DNA of 64,000 bases from Microstegium vimineum (taxonomy: Eukaryota > Streptophyta > Magnoliopsida > Poales > Poaceae). A program made the position numbers and the translations under genes. This document shows positions 20,432 through 32,574 of the stretch, one piece after another (position 1 is the first letter of the stretch; each line of letters starts with the position of its first letter). The stretch spans positions 33,816,455 to 33,880,454 of the forward strand of contig CM039131.1 of assembly GCA_022036555.1 (NCBI GenBank), in the 5' to 3' direction. Under the pieces are notes generated by a model. That model did no database searches and was not told where the DNA came from. It worked only from the letters and a program-made list of their open reading frames with translations.

Positions 20432-21536
20432 GAGTAAAGTGGATAGCTGGCCCTTAAACTTGTGGCGGTGTGTCATCCCGGTCTATAAAGTTAAAAATTG
20501 TGCCATTCCGATCCTTAAACTCTATTTGGGTCTCATATTGGTCTAGACGAGTATGACCTCACACATGTCAGTTCTGTCTCCCATCTCTAACCTCTCTGGC
20601 GTGCCAATGGTCTGCCCGACTCACTAGTTGGTCGCAACAGCACAGTTGCTCGCTCCAGCACATGCGGCAGCGACCTTGGCTCGGCGGCTGCTTCTGCTTG
20701 CTCGCTCGCCTCTGTGGTGCCGCCGGTGCACGCGCCTCCTACGTCTGCTGCTCGTCTGCATGACCGCGGGTTGCTCATACGCCTGTGCGCAACGGCGGCA
20801 TCTCGCCCACGCACACGTACGTGCCTGTCCGGCAGCTCGCATCACACATTGGCATAGAACGGCGGAAGGAAACAACGGCAACAGGGTCGCGTCGGCCGCC
20901 AGCGCAACGACACCCTCCCCCTCGGCGCGGCTCGCTGGCACGGCGGCACGCCTCCTCAGCCCTAGTGGCGGTGGCAACGCCGCGAGCCAGGTGCCCCTGC
21001 AGGCCGCGAGGCCGCGACGACCACGGTTCGAGAGCCGGTTCGCCTGTGTTCCTGCGGCGGCGACGACTTGTAGTGTACAGTATGTACCAGCTCATGCATG
21101 CTGCTCGCTCTTGTCGCCGGTGTGCTGTGCGGCTGCTCATACATGCTACTCGTTGTACGGGGGCTGGGGGCTACTCGTGCATGCTGCTGCCTGTGCTAGT
21201 TCTGTGCGACTGATGGTAGCGGCTCGCTTGCGTTGCGCCATGTGTGCCGGCGCCTGCGGCGGTGACATGGAAGAAGCGATTGTTTTCAAAATAGCACCTC
21301 GTGAATTTTGTAAACATTTTTTGTAAGTTATGTGTCTGGGCCATTTTGCTTTAACCCCCTCTAATCTTTTAATTTAAACAAGTAAGTCTCATCTCTGCTC
21401 GTGGGCACAAACCTGTACCCGTTTGGATGAATACATGACCCAACCAAAGTTTAAGGACTGAATGATACACTTTCTAAGTTTAAGGACTGGAATGACACGT
21501 CCTTACAAGTTTAAGGACCGGCCATGCACTTTACTC
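20432..21536 (+). mobile_element. Mutator-like element with GC-rich cargo (Pack-MULE candidate)
   Basis: 9-bp direct repeats TTTAATTAA (20423-20431 and 21537-21545) flank inverted ends of 32 bp beginning GAGTAAAGTG, matching at 28 of 32 positions. Length is 1,105 bp. Subterminal repeats TTTAAGGACTGGAATGACAC occur at the right end. The interior 20590-21270 is strikingly GC-rich compared with the AT-rich ends. It has open frames on both strands but none I recognise, which is the signature of captured host sequence in a Pack-MULE. No transposase is seen, so it is non-autonomous. Confidence 0.82.
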
Positions 21537-21545
21537 TTTAATTAA

Positions 21546-22249
21546 CAACCTAGCTCAACGAGCCGCTCACAAGTTAAAATGAGCCAAGGTAATCAAATCA
21601 CATGACTGCAACCACCTCATGCATCCTTTGGTCTAGTCCAATACGGTAAACCCCTAACAATTACAACTTTAACTATCCACATATCCTCTCTCTATGATCC
21701 AATACGATTAAACATTAAAACCTTGATTGATTAGTCTGGTTGTTGCTTGTTTATTTTACTTCATTCTTAAATATTGTATAATTGAATGAAATCGATCAAA
21801 TGAGCTAGTTCGATCTCGCTAACCAGCCGAGCTGAGCTGGTTTTCTGGCTCGTTGATCGCAAAGTCTAGACACAATGAGATGAGCTATACCGAGTCAAGC
21901 GACCCGCCTATTCACAGCAGTCAGGCGCGCGACTAGCTACTAGCCAATTCGGGATGGTTCACCGGTTCCTCAAAAGACTAGCATGTTCAGCTGGTTTTAC
22001 CAGTTCAATTGCACAAACGATCAACGGTCTAGCCGCCGGTTCGGTTTGATTATAATAACTAATAAAGAGTATGTGCGTCACAGAGGCATTTGATTCTAAT
22101 AACTAATAAAGAAGTATGTGCGTCACAGAGGCATCCGCCATGACAAGCAAAAACACACACTAGGTTCAACTGGTTTTACCGGTTCTATTGAACAATGATC
22201 ATTTAAGTGAACCGGACCGTATCTAGGGTCTAGGAAAATGATCTAGTCT
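21546..22249. other. intergenic, with a ~46-bp tandem duplication
   Basis: AT-rich DNA. A two-copy repeat lies at about 22053-22098 and 22098-22134 (core TAATAACTAATAAAG, then GTATGTGCGTCACAGAGGCAT). No gene seen. Confidence 0.5.
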
Positions 22250-24098
22250 CTAGGGATTGACGAGAAATCCTACTCTAATAGGCCTTGAACACCCCTCCAA
22301 GATCTGTTTCTTTATCATAGATCTCTCCTCCTTAGTTCGTGGGAACCATGTCGAAGGAGAAACTTTACAGCTTTCACACGTAGCTCCTTCAAGCAATATT
22401 ATCCGTTCTAGATTAACAGCTGCTTTAACGATACGCCTTATGTATCTGGTAAACTTCTCTTCGTTCTGGTATCCATAGAATATAAGATCGTCCAAACCAT
22501 AATGCTTCAAATCACTAGGTGCTTCCCACGTTAATAAATCATGTGTGCTTGGAAAGAGTGTTTGGTTTAACTCCAGCGAGCAGATTTCCTCCCCGCGTGG
22601 ACACCTATGGTCCGAAACCTGCAAACATGAGAAAAAGTTTATGATAGTTGAAGGCATTTGATGAATGACCGTGCATTGCGTTCTAGCTAGATCGATTAAT
22701 ATTAATTTATATATTTTAGATGATTAATATTATTAATTTCAGTAATTTTTGCAGATTGAAGAATGACAAAAAAAATGAATCCAATACAGCAGCTAGAAAG
22801 ATGTGTAGTGGTTCGTTTCCCAGAACAAAGTGAACTTTTTTTTTTCTATTGCTTTGGCAAATGAAAAAGGTACCTGTACGTGCATTTTCCTTAAAAGGGG
22901 TGCAGCTTCTAAGAAAAACAATGTCCAATCGAGACCACACTCTTGGTGAATGCGTCGAAGACAAAGGAGCTGCAGATTCTGCAATGAAGGGCCTGTTCGT
23001 TTCAGAGATTCTGGTTGGATCCAAATCTGCACGGGATGAAACGTAAGAAATTATCAACAAATAATTGGATATAGAGCCTTTATACCAATGAACAGTGTTG
23101 TGACTTATGACTCACCGTTTCGGATGCGAACTCAAAATCAAGTTCATATATCATCAAATTACTTAGGAACTCACTTAGCTGAAATACTTTGTGGACTGTT
23201 GTGCTTCCATTACGTAGGATTAACTCTGAAAGTTGAGGAACATAGACGAAGGATAGAGGGTATTTCTCTGAAGCTATCGAAGCCTGACAAGTCACAGTGA
23301 TGAGCCTTGGAAGACATGTAAGATGGACCGTTTCAAAAAGGCAATATGAAATTTTAAGTGTGGTAAGCTGTGCATGTGTAGGCTGAGGTGCCGCAACTTG
23401 TTGCATTTATCTAGAACATTGGTCATGTCATTTATGATGAGAGTCACACATTCTAGATACAGGTAAGTAAGGCCACCAAATGCATGAGAACCAGCATCTT
23501 GTCCACAGTCCACATCCATAATATCTGCGAGCATCAATAAATGTAGAGCAACAATTTTTCGGTTTGCCATGGCATTGTCAACACAACGTATGATGTCAAT
23601 AGAATCTTCCATCAAGTTGAGCCTTACACTCAAAAGGCTGATATTATATTCACTCTTGTGTGCCAACATATTCTTTACCACTTTGACCATGCTAGCATTG
23701 ATTTGCACTACATCATCATCATGAGAAATCTGACCCTTGCATCTTTTATAGAATGACCAAATGTCTATGATGATCCTTGAACGGAAATGGAAAAGATCCC
23801 TCCACCTTGTTGAAAGAACACTAGTCCTTGCAGCCTCGAATAATTCCAGTCTATGTAAGATGGAAAAGATTATATCATCTGGAAGGCCACTAAGCCTATC
23901 TTCCTGCTCCTGCTCGAGTGTTGATGCAAGATTGCCTTGCTCGAGTTCTTGGGTCAAAGCAAGATCTTCATGTTGGTGTTGCAGTGCTGATGCACGAGTG
24001 TTCTGCTCAAGAACAGGTAGGCAATGTTGTAAGATGGACTGAATGAGAAAAGGAGAGAAAAATAAATCAAATAATCTGTTATTCATTGGAGCAAACAT
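22250..24098 (-). pseudogene. F-box/LRR (FBD-type) gene with one frameshift
   Basis: Minus-strand exons: 24098-23116 (ATG at 24098), 23026-22874 and 22618-22250, with GT-AG introns of 89 and 255 bp. A Gln/Glu-rich N-terminus precedes the F-box at about residues 68-105 (RLSGLPDDIIFSILHRL), which would bind Skp1/ASK in an SCF ubiquitin ligase. Leu-rich repeats follow, then a typical grass C-terminus (NEEKFTRYIRRIVKAAVNLE, later PRTKEERSMIKKQI). Within exon 1 the frame breaks near 23370: KCNKLRHLSL is in one frame and LTTLKISYCLFETVHL in another. Grass F-box genes form large, fast-decaying families. The substrate is unknown. This could be a recent pseudogene or a sequencing error in one base. 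Confidence 0.78.
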
Positions 24099-24254
24099 TT
24101 TATTTTGCCATCTCGGTCGCTACATGTGTTTTCTTCTAGGGGATAGTCGATATCAGACCTAGCAACGGTGTTTAATGGTTCGGAGCCACCCCAGTGCTCT
24201 GCTGCCCGGACATCGCCGACCTCTACACTACAGCAACCCAAATGCAAACAAGTA

Positions 24255-24385
24255 CTCTCTCAGTCCAAAAAAAAAAAATCGTTTTAGGTGTTCGTAACAG
24301 GTTTGACTTAATTTATAAAAATATGTGTAATATTTGGATCTCTAGATAAATTTATTAAAAAAACTAGATTCAAAATTTTTTGCTT
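24255..24385. repeat. Stowaway/mariner-like MITE remnant
   Basis: Starts CTCTCTCAGTCCAAAAAAA and continues TTTTAGG...GTTTGACTTAATTTATAAAAATATG, the usual look of the end of a Stowaway/mariner-type MITE. Only one end is seen, so the boundaries are approximate. Confidence 0.45.
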
Positions 24386-26040
24386 CTGAACACCGATGCG
24401 TTTGGTTAGCATGGGGGTGGGTCGGCACGGGACGCCTTTCGAAGCGTTTGGTTGGAAGTCCGAAGAGAACGGGACGTCCCACCACCAGCAAAGATGCTTG
24501 GAAACGGACGGGGGCCATCCCACTTCGACGCCGTTTTCTCCCAGGCTCTATTCTTCTTCCTCTTCTCTGGCACCTTCTTCTCTCCGGCGAGGTCGAGCAG
24601 CAAGTAAAGAAACCTCGCTCCCACCCTCACCCTCGCCGTCACCCGCCCTGCACGCGCGCCGCCACCGCCTACCCGCAGCAAGCCGCGCCGCCGCCGCACG
24701 TGCCCGTCTGCGTACCCGCGCTCACCCGCATCTGGGCCCGCCGCCGCTGCCGCCCGCGACCGCCCACATCATCGCGCTGCCGTCGGCCTCATCGCCGCCT
24801 CCTTCCCTGCTCTACCTTCTGTGCGAAAATAATATACTTAGGGGAGGGAGGACAATCGCTTGCCAACGCCGGTGAAGCCCGGCGCCCGCCTCAGTCATTG
24901 CGCTCAGACCTCGGGCCTCGGCTGGAACCCTACGTGCAGCCCGTCCCACTCGCTGGGAGCACCAGGGGCGGCCGGCGAGGAGCGGCCGCAGCACGTCGAT
25001 CAGCATGTGCTTCTTCTCCTACACCATCGTCCTTTGCTGGCACCAGGTGTGACAACTGCCAACCTTTTCTCTTCCCTTCATGCTGTGCAAAACCGAGCAC
25101 CCAACCCAAACCCTAAGTTTATTGGCTATTTCTATTCCGATCTGTTTCAAAGATTCAAAGATTATCATGCCTACATCTGCACACCCATGTGCTTTACTGG
25201 ATCTTTTTTTTTTGTTCCTATGTGTCCACAATGTCCAGTAGATTGATTGTCATGTTAGAAAGACAGTAGCAGCCAACATAAATGATGCACAAACATTGCC
25301 AGGCAAGGATTCTAGAAAAGGTACTATAACTATTGTTAAGATTAGTCATTTTAGATAATTGCTTCCATTTTGTTGTTCATAAATTTTTTAATGGAGAGAG
25401 GGGAGACGCTAGGTGACTGAGGGAGAGGGAGGAGAAGAATAGAGTTAATTAATAGATTAACAAATAAGATGTGTAGCTTTAGCACAGTTGACAGTAGCAG
25501 TCCTCAAGTTAGTTTGGCAAATGAGGTATTTCAGATCTTAGTCCATCACCTGAATGAAGCTAGAAAATATTTTATTGACAATATTTGTAGAGTAAGAGCT
25601 TACAAGGGCTACATGGATTTTCATGAATATTCCAGAACATTTACATTATGAGTAAAGTTTAATTATTTTTAATGCATGTATAAACTTAGGAATCAGAAGG
25701 GGATTCACTCTAGGCAATAATTGATTAGACAATCAAATGAAGACTTACAGTGCTCATTTATGAATTCAGGATTAACGTAGGGAACCTTTTATTTGCTTTT
25801 ATGTAGCTTGTGTGCAAATGCATTTACTTTTCCTATTCCTATTGTAGGTGCTGATGCTTTTTGCAGAGGTTTATCCATTTACATATTAGATATGGTGCGC
25901 CTATTATTCATTTGCAAAAATTTTGGAATGAATTCTCAATCGAATAATGAATATTAGTGTCGTACGTTTTAATATACCATACTTAGGTCAGCACTAATAA
26001 AAACTTTCGAAATACTGTTGTCCCACTAATAGTTTCACCA
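24386..26040. other. intergenic; GC-rich patch without recognisable gene
   Basis: 24540-25060 is GC-rich and codes only low-complexity Ser/Pro/Arg/Ala frames in all directions. 25060-26040 is AT-rich. It may be the upstream remains of the ATAD3 fragment, but I see no alignable ATAD3 N-terminus. Confidence 0.4.
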
Positions 26041-26044
26041 CTTA

Positions 26045-26215
26045 CAGGGATTAGATTATGTACTAATGACTGGTGGAGATGTTGCATCATTGGGACCACA
26101 AGCACTCACCAAGACCCTCAATTGTTTGACTAGGCAAAGAAATTTGATAAGGGTTTGCACCTCTTCATAGATGAAACAGATGCTTTCTTCTTTGAGTAAG
26201 TGGAAATAAAAACTT
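26045..26215 (+). pseudogene. ATAD3 AAA-ATPase exon fragment
   Basis: Reads GLDYVLMTGGDVASLGPQAL, then after a frameshift FD-stop-AKKFDKG and LFIDETDAFFFE. This matches the part of the mitochondrial ATAD3 AAA+ ATPase just after Walker A through Walker B (normally LLLFIDEADAF). The stop replaces a Trp codon in FDWAKK. A GT-rich donor-like GAGTAAG follows. No other ATAD3 exon is seen nearby, so this is an isolated gene fragment. Confidence 0.75.
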
Positions 26216-27986
26216 TAAATATTTTTCTTGTATCCATCTTTGATTCACAGTATTTGTCCTAGGAAGGTTTGATATTAGATATTGATCAAAAGGTTGCTAT
26301 ATTTTTCAACATGTCAAAAAAAACAATGCTTTGAGGCATCCTTGCTAATCAATGAGATTTAGCATGGCAACTCTGCTTTCATGTCGAAAGATTTTGGCCT
26401 AGGCTTCTGATAGTCGTACATGTGCATAGCCAATGCCCTTTAGTGGATCTACGCCTGTGGTTCTATGTGATTTGATCTGCTTTGATCTGAATATTCCTAG
26501 CCCTTGTGCTCCTCATCCTTTTCTCTTGCCTTTATGCTGTGTTAAACCAAGCATCTGGCTATTTGTATTCAGACCTGATCCAATTACAACTGTATACATG
26601 TGCCACTGGTTGTGGTCTCCACTTTTCTTTTGTCTTTAGTTAACTAGGTGTGAAAGAACCTTACAATGGTGTCACTTAGATTACTTGAATATCAACTCTA
26701 CTGATTCAATATCTGGCTTTTCTTTACTGCAATTAGTATCTAACTTTTCAGATGCCCTTATCCCTACTCTATTCTGGATCACAACTGGGACAAGGGTGAT
26801 GGGAGCGTGTCTGAGTTGGTCAAACTGGTCAAGATGTACAAGATTTAACGCCCCATGGGAACTCTGCTTTCAAAATGGTTTGTTACTGTGCAGAGTTCAT
26901 CATTTCATTGTGCAACATTTTTTGATGCACCTTCTCTGGATTACCTTGACCGGTGTTCCGTCTTTGGATTAAGCCGCTTCTGAGCTTTAGGCAAAACTTG
27001 CAGCTCTGTATTTTAATTTTTAATCAAGGTTACCTTTAATCAATAGAATCATTATGTCAATTTAGGTACTGATATCAGTTCAGAAGAGCTTAGTGATATG
27101 TTGTTGTTTTTTATGTCAGTTCAAAAGAGCTTAGCGATAGGTTTAAAATTTGGAAGTTGGGGAGACATGGTGAATTAATTTGGAGCCAGAGAACAAAAAC
27201 ATGTATGTGCATGTTAATGTGGGTAGCATACACATGAGTTTGACACTTTGATCTGCTACCAAACTCACTTCGATACTAGCCCTACCTAAAATACAAGTCT
27301 AGAAAATTTATATGATACATGAGTGTTTTTCAGGTATTTCTTTATGGTTTAGATGGCTAATTACTTTGAATGTAGTTGCACTTACATGTAATTCTGTCTA
27401 AATAACACCAGTTTTGTTAGTTAAAGGTGCTAAGTTGGGCACATTTGGAGTATTCAGTCACACTGCAGGGACTGACTTGGTAGAAACATTGTCCTACTGT
27501 CTTATAGGGTTAGGTGAACTGAAATGGTATACTGTAGAGTGACATGATTATACAAAATTGTTGTTTTGGTGTTTTTTTTTCTTAGGTTCGGTGGAGGGAG
27601 TTGACTACATGATCCATCTTTTGATTTTCTTTCATGGCTTTGTCATTTTTTGTTAGACTTGTAGGCTGAACATGCATAGTGAAGTGCTTATGTAAAACTC
27701 AAAGTGCTTCAAAAATCAAGATATTTAAAGGGAATTTAACATTTAAGTTTTATGTAGTTTTGGTTCTTGGAAAAATATAGAAGGTGTTCACATGGTGGAA
27801 ATATAGGTTGCTCTTTTTGGATTCCTTGGCATATGTTTTTTTTTAAGAAATTCCTTGGTATATGTACATTGGCAAGTTATGACATGCATATTTGGATAGT
27901 TGTCATTCTGATCATCTTCATTTGTACTTTTTCTTTAGTTGTTTGGGGCATATATAAGGGATGCTTCAAGTAGTGGGTATCATGTT
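26216..27986. other. AT-rich intergenic sequence
   Basis: No supported gene. Some short open frames exist, but none with recognisable motifs. It could be intron-like sequence between two gene fragments (26045-26215 and 27987-28172) if they came from one captured locus. Confidence 0.4.
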
Positions 27987-28172
27987 GACATGCACAAGGT
28001 CCTGGAGTTGGACCAACTCTTGTTGCGCTGCGTCCAGTGCAGCTGGTGCACCATGAGCTTGCTGCAGTGCACGACCAAGGCAAAGCACATGGTGATGAAT
28101 TTGAGTTCTACCGTCATTCTGACAAGCTCCAACCATTCTCATGGTTCGAGCTTGTTGAATTGTCCAGCAGGG
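27987..28172 (+). pseudogene. exon-like fragment of unknown gene
   Basis: A coherent reading frame of about 60 codons with a non-random composition: GPTLVALRPVQLVHHE, then GDEFEFYRHSDKLQPFSWFE and LVELSSRAT before a TGA. Base composition rises from about 35% GC in the surroundings to about 50%. The preceding T-rich tract ending in a possible acceptor fits an exon. I do not recognise the family. Confidence 0.4.
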
Positions 28173-28729
28173 CCACCTGAAGCTTCTAAAATTTGAAATC
28201 TACGACGACATATTCACTTCTCTGTACTAGAGAACATCCTGAAGAATGTAAGCCATCTCACATTGCTTTATTGTCTCAATTTTTTTATTTGTATTTGGTT
28301 TATGGCCTAGCTAATTTTGCTCTGCCAATGCAACTGGATTCAAGGTTCATGATACCTTGTTTGGAGCAGGTCCTGGTCATCGTGTTGACCTCTGAATCCT
28401 AAGCAGAAGTTGAACAATTATAAGGTTCCTTGTCAGGTACAGTGAAAGGCTGTGGTGGATGATCATTAGGATCTCAAGATGATTTGCCACAATGATTTTG
28501 ATGAATTTTTGAGTTACTCTCAATCGGTGCTGATGAGGACATCACCGGTTTAGATATGACCATGCCAAGCACTTCTATACCAAAGGTGAAACCATTCTAT
28601 ATGAGGTTTATCATTGTTACATTTGATTAATGGGTGCTGCACTATGAAATGTGTATGTTTTCATTTTCAGAATTGCTTACATGGATCAAGGAAGGGTTAG
28701 ATTGCATATGGAAAGCATGGATGATCAAT

Positions 28730-29527
28730 GAAGTTGATTGGGGATCAAATCCAAGTGTTCCTAACGTTCTCCACCAGGCCACCACGTCACTTTGGATCCA
28801 AGGAAAGTAAGAGTTCAAGTCCAACACGTTTTGGAAGTTCAATCAGACTGCAGAAGAGTCTAAATTTGCGACGGTTGCCACGACTTCATACGGACTCCGA
28901 TTGGGACGTTTTAGGATTTTTTGGAAAGCTTAAAGTCTACTTTCCAATGGGTCCGAAATCATATTTATATCTTATCAGATGCATGCGTAGTAGACAGTTT
29001 AATCCCGACAGCTTTTCTGCCAACGGTGCTGCGTCACCCAATTTTGGGCTCATGGCCCATGTATCAACTTGGGTCCATTAGGGACTCATCCTAGGGTTGT
29101 AGGACGACCCCAGGACCCTTGTGGTCGTCCTCCCTCCTCCTTATATCCCCTAGAGCCGCCACAAATAGATGAGGTTTTGTTTAGATGAAAGTTTAGCTGC
29201 TGCTACTTCCTTGTAGATGCGTTGTGTCGACTAGACCATCCGTTCTACTTGATTCGGAATCCCACCTTCATGTTTATCACATCTGAACCTTTATCTTTTA
29301 TTTGAAATTGAGTGTTTGTTCTTGCTTGTTCTTCGATTGTTTGCAGGAATAACCCTAGTGGTTTGGTTGGTTGTGATCCGCAAGATCGTGAGCAACCGCT
29401 GGATTTGGTGTATCGATCGCTAAGGCGCAGCGTCCTTGGATGATTGTAGTCGGATCGTGAACGTCTCTCCAGTTAAATCGTAGTTATCTATCTCTACCGA
29501 AAGATCGGGGCACCCATACACTCATCA
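28730..29527 (+). repeat. LTR-like sequence (solo or truncated gypsy LTR)
   Basis: Contains a promoter-like CCTTATATCCCC (about 29140), a leader with Leu-rich nonsense frames, a T-rich tract ending TTGCAGG (about 29335) and the terminus GATCGGGGCACCCATACACTCATCA. This looks like the end of grass Tekay/xilon-type gypsy LTRs. No partner LTR, primer-binding site or target duplication was found. Left border uncertain. Confidence 0.45.
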
Positions 29528-30017
29528 GATGCATTGATAATTATTTGGACTTAAGAATCTCTAGATCTTAACACAAGAAAGGAGTGCACTTTGGTTCCAG
29601 GAGGTCACATCAAAGTCGTCAGGAAGTTTATTTACAACATGACTTGTCATAGCTGAAGAATCTCGACCTGTTCGCTTGGCCATTTTTTAGCTGATAAGCC
29701 ACGACGGATGCTCTTTTGGCTATTTTTCTGTGAGACAAAACACTGTTTTAGTGGCTAATAAGTCAAGGAAACAGACTGTCCATGGGTACCAAAACAATTA
29801 CTTCTTTTCTTCCGTTTACACTCCTTTTGGCACAATGCTTATGGAAGTGACTTTTCTCATGAATAAATATGAATATAATAGTAGATTCTTGGTGCTTACT
29901 ACAATTTAAGCTATGGCACAGATTTGTTAGATCTTCACAATTTTAAGCTATGACAGGTTATTTTTAAAAATTTAATTTGCCTTTTAGGGCACGTACAACA
30001 GCCTTTGAAGTGCCTGT
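29528..30017. other. intergenic sequence
   Basis: No gene or clear repeat boundary. The last part (from about 29975) is the target into which the hAT element at 30026 jumped. Confidence 0.4.
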
Positions 30018-30025
30018 CTCTAAGC

Positions 30026-30984
30026 TAAAGATGGCAACGGGAACCCGATCCACGATTCCCCGCTTGGAATTCTCCTATTAGAAGGCGGGGATGGGGCCAA
30101 ATTTATCTCCATGGGATCTAAATGGAGGAAAAACATCCCCCGTCGGGTCTGACGGGGACGGGATGGGAGAGCATTCCCCGAACCCGATACCCGCTCCCCA
30201 CCCCGTTTATGCATAGGCTTTGCTATTTTCTGGTGACCCATCCAACCCATGAAAGCCCAATGTTGCCTGAGTATATAACATCAATAACCCTAATTCTACA
30301 ACCAGTCCACCATTTTCTTATTTGTCCCCACCGCTCCTCTCCGCCGCCAGGTTCCAGATGCTCGCCACCACCACAGTCTACAAGGTGTCCGTGTGTGCAG
30401 CTCCAGCGGCGGCGTGTCCGCGCGACCCTACAACAATGGCGGCGCATCCGTGCTTGGTTCCCCATCGGCAGCAGGGCATCCACGCATGGATCCCATGGAC
30501 ACCTGCAGCCTGCGGCATGCCTGCGCGTGCTCTAGAAGAGCAGCAAGCCACGCATGTGCATGTCCACCACAACAGCAACAACACGCGTCACCCTTCTACA
30601 GCAGCGTGCGTCCCCAAAGCTAGCAATATCTTCTTGAAGCTGGTAGGCAATGAGCTTCAGATTAAGACGGAATTGTTACAACCGCTATGGATTCTTTTCC
30701 TTTACGTAGCTGTTTCTTACTTCTGAATCTTGATTCATGGTGTACTCTAATATAGTATCGAATGACAATGAATTTATCCTAAATTTTAATAAACTAACGC
30801 GGGGACGGGGATCCCCGATGAGGATTTTCTCCCACGCGGAGGCGGGGATGGGGGAGAAATTGTCCCCGTGAGCTTTGACGAGGACGGGGATGAGGATTTT
30901 TTCCTCCCACGAAGACGGGGATGAGAGCGGAGACGGGGATGTGGACGCAATTCCCCCACGGGGAATTCCTAGTTGACATCTTGA
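30026..30984 (+). mobile_element. non-autonomous hAT-like element
   Basis: 8-bp flanks CTCTAAGC (30018-30025) and CTCTAAAG (30985-30992), one mismatch. Inverted ends TAAAGATGGCAAC / TCAAGATGTCAAC. Subterminal regions are full of GGGGACGGGGAT-type units in opposite orientation at the two ends. The GC-rich centre (30310-30620) has no recognisable gene and no transposase. Length 959 bp. Confidence 0.78.
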
Positions 30985-31147
30985 CTCTAAAGCCTTTGAA
31001 GTGCTGTCTCTACTACGTGAATTTTGCAAAATACTCCCTCGTGAGCTGCATTCAAGGAAGAGAGAGACAAGAGCTGTCGTCTGGTGAAAAGACGGCTTTG
31101 GCTCGTGCTCCGACGCCGGCACAACTCGTTCAGGATTCATAACGGTT

Positions 31148-32337
31148 GAGGCCCTGTTTGGATGTCAGAGTATTCTAAAACCACAGTATCTAAAAACTAC
31201 GGTTTTAAAGACCACCCCCATATAATACCATAGTATTTAGAAACTAGAGTTTTTCTCTGTTTCAGAAAATACCATGACACGTGATGTGTTTGGCTGTGTA
31301 GTATTGTTGCCGGCAATTTCAAATGGTTCGGCTGCATGGAAGCCTACAAATGTAACGGCATGTGTTCTTTATACATCATGAGAATCTATTATGTAAATAA
31401 TGAAATTAGGAGTAGTCAAATTCGATCCTAGTTTCGTGCATCTGGCTTGTCGGAATCCGCTCGCAACAAAAAAGAAGAAAAATCCGCCGGACAGGATCCA
31501 AATCGGACTCAACTATTTTTTTAGAGTACATAGTATAACGCAGACACTCAACACGTACGCATACTCGCCCCTACGAACACACGCACGCAAACCCTACCCC
31601 TATGAACACCTTCGAAGGACTGAGCCGGACTCAACTATTTTTTTTGAGAGTACATAGTACAACGCAGACACTCAACACGTACGCACACTCGCCCCTACGA
31701 ACACACGCACGCAAACCCTACCCCTATGAACACCTTCGAAGGACTGAGCCGAAAAATCTTGAAGTTCACGAAGTCACCACAGGCGTCTCGCTGTCGACGG
31801 GAACGTCGCCTACCACTTAATGCGTAGCGCCAGAAAATTCTGGAATAAATCTAGAATAAAGTGTCGCACCTAGGATTTCAACCCTGAGTGGTAGCCCCCC
31901 AACCAATGACCTTTGTCATTGCGCCGTGAACCTCTTGACAAATCGGACTCAACTAGGGATACAAACCTCTACCGGGCTACAGACTCAACTACGTAGAAGG
32001 AGGGGGGAGCGAATCACCAGGGGACAAATTACCTTTCCCTTTTTTCCGTCCTCCTGTCCACCTGCCATAGAAGCAAGATCTATTTTCTGGATAGAAGAAA
32101 GGGAAACATGGAAGACACGCGGGTGGACACGCGCAGCGACCTCTGCCAAAAATAAAGAGGTCTGGCCGGAGTTTTTTTTACTCCAAAAAAAACGCGGTTT
32201 TATTAATGCTGTAGTTTCTAAAACTCTAAATTAATTACATCCAAACGTCTTCTTACTTTCAAATACCTATGTATTATAAAAAAACCACGGTATTAATCTA
32301 AAACTCCAAAAAAAACTTTGTATCCAAACAGGGTCTC
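31148..32337. mobile_element. PIF/Harbinger-like TIR element carrying a SINE
   Basis: Inverted ends of 16 bp with one mismatch: GAGGCCCTGTTTGGAT at 31148 and its complement at 32322-32337. Both ends continue into AT-rich subterminal sequence with related TCTAAAACC/TAATACCGTGG motifs. No convincing target duplication is visible, so the exact edges are uncertain. The SINE at 31516-31939 inserted into it later. Confidence 0.6.
31516..31939 (-). repeat. tRNA-derived SINE with 16-bp target duplication and internal 122-bp tandem copy
   Basis: Flanked by exact 16-bp repeats AAATCGGACTCAACTA (31500-31515, 31940-31955). The T-run next to the left flank is the poly-A tail of a minus-strand insertion. 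The minus strand gives a B-box-like GGGTTGAAATCC, the shared body, and a tail rich in GTGTTCGTAGGGG motifs. The tail half, including part of the target sequence (GGACTCAACTA), is repeated in tandem with a 122-bp period (about 31504-31625 and 31626-31747). Confidence 0.85.
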
Positions 32338-32406
32338 AGTAGTATCCTTGTGCAACGGAAGCTCCACGAAGGCACGAACCGCTGCATACCTGCACATCGT
32401 CAAGAG

Positions 32407-32574
32407 TGTTACGAATAATTCTATTAGGGTGATCTCAACCGCCCTTCTAGGATTCCCTCCGTCAAACTCCAACAGCACGTTTTCCCTTCACGGGGAAACT
32501 TCCCCCGCATGGGAACTTCCCACTACCACGGGATGTGCGTAGTGGTTATTTGACGAGAGAGTTTCCTCCCAACA
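32407..32574 (+). repeat. 5' LTR of the copia-type element (internally deleted)
   Basis: Aligns with the first ~163 bp of the 3' LTR with five substitutions, then jumps to the last bases (CAACA). About 112 bp present in the 3' LTR are missing, including its TATA box. This LTR is therefore unlikely to start transcription. Confidence 0.88.

Noticed and set aside
24396..25116. Possible gene in the GC-rich patch after the F-box gene
   Set aside because: Only low-complexity Ser/Pro/Arg frames, no splice-consistent continuation.
28690..29535. Full LTR retrotransposon around the LTR-like sequence
   Set aside because: No second LTR, primer-binding site or duplicated target within reach.
31500..31955. 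tRNA gene
   Set aside because: A- and B-box-like motifs are present, but there is no cloverleaf; they belong to a tRNA-derived SINE with poly-A tail and target duplication.
31140..32345. Clear 3-bp target duplication for the PIF-like element
   Set aside because: Flanks (GTT / AGT) do not match, so I kept only the inverted ends as evidence.
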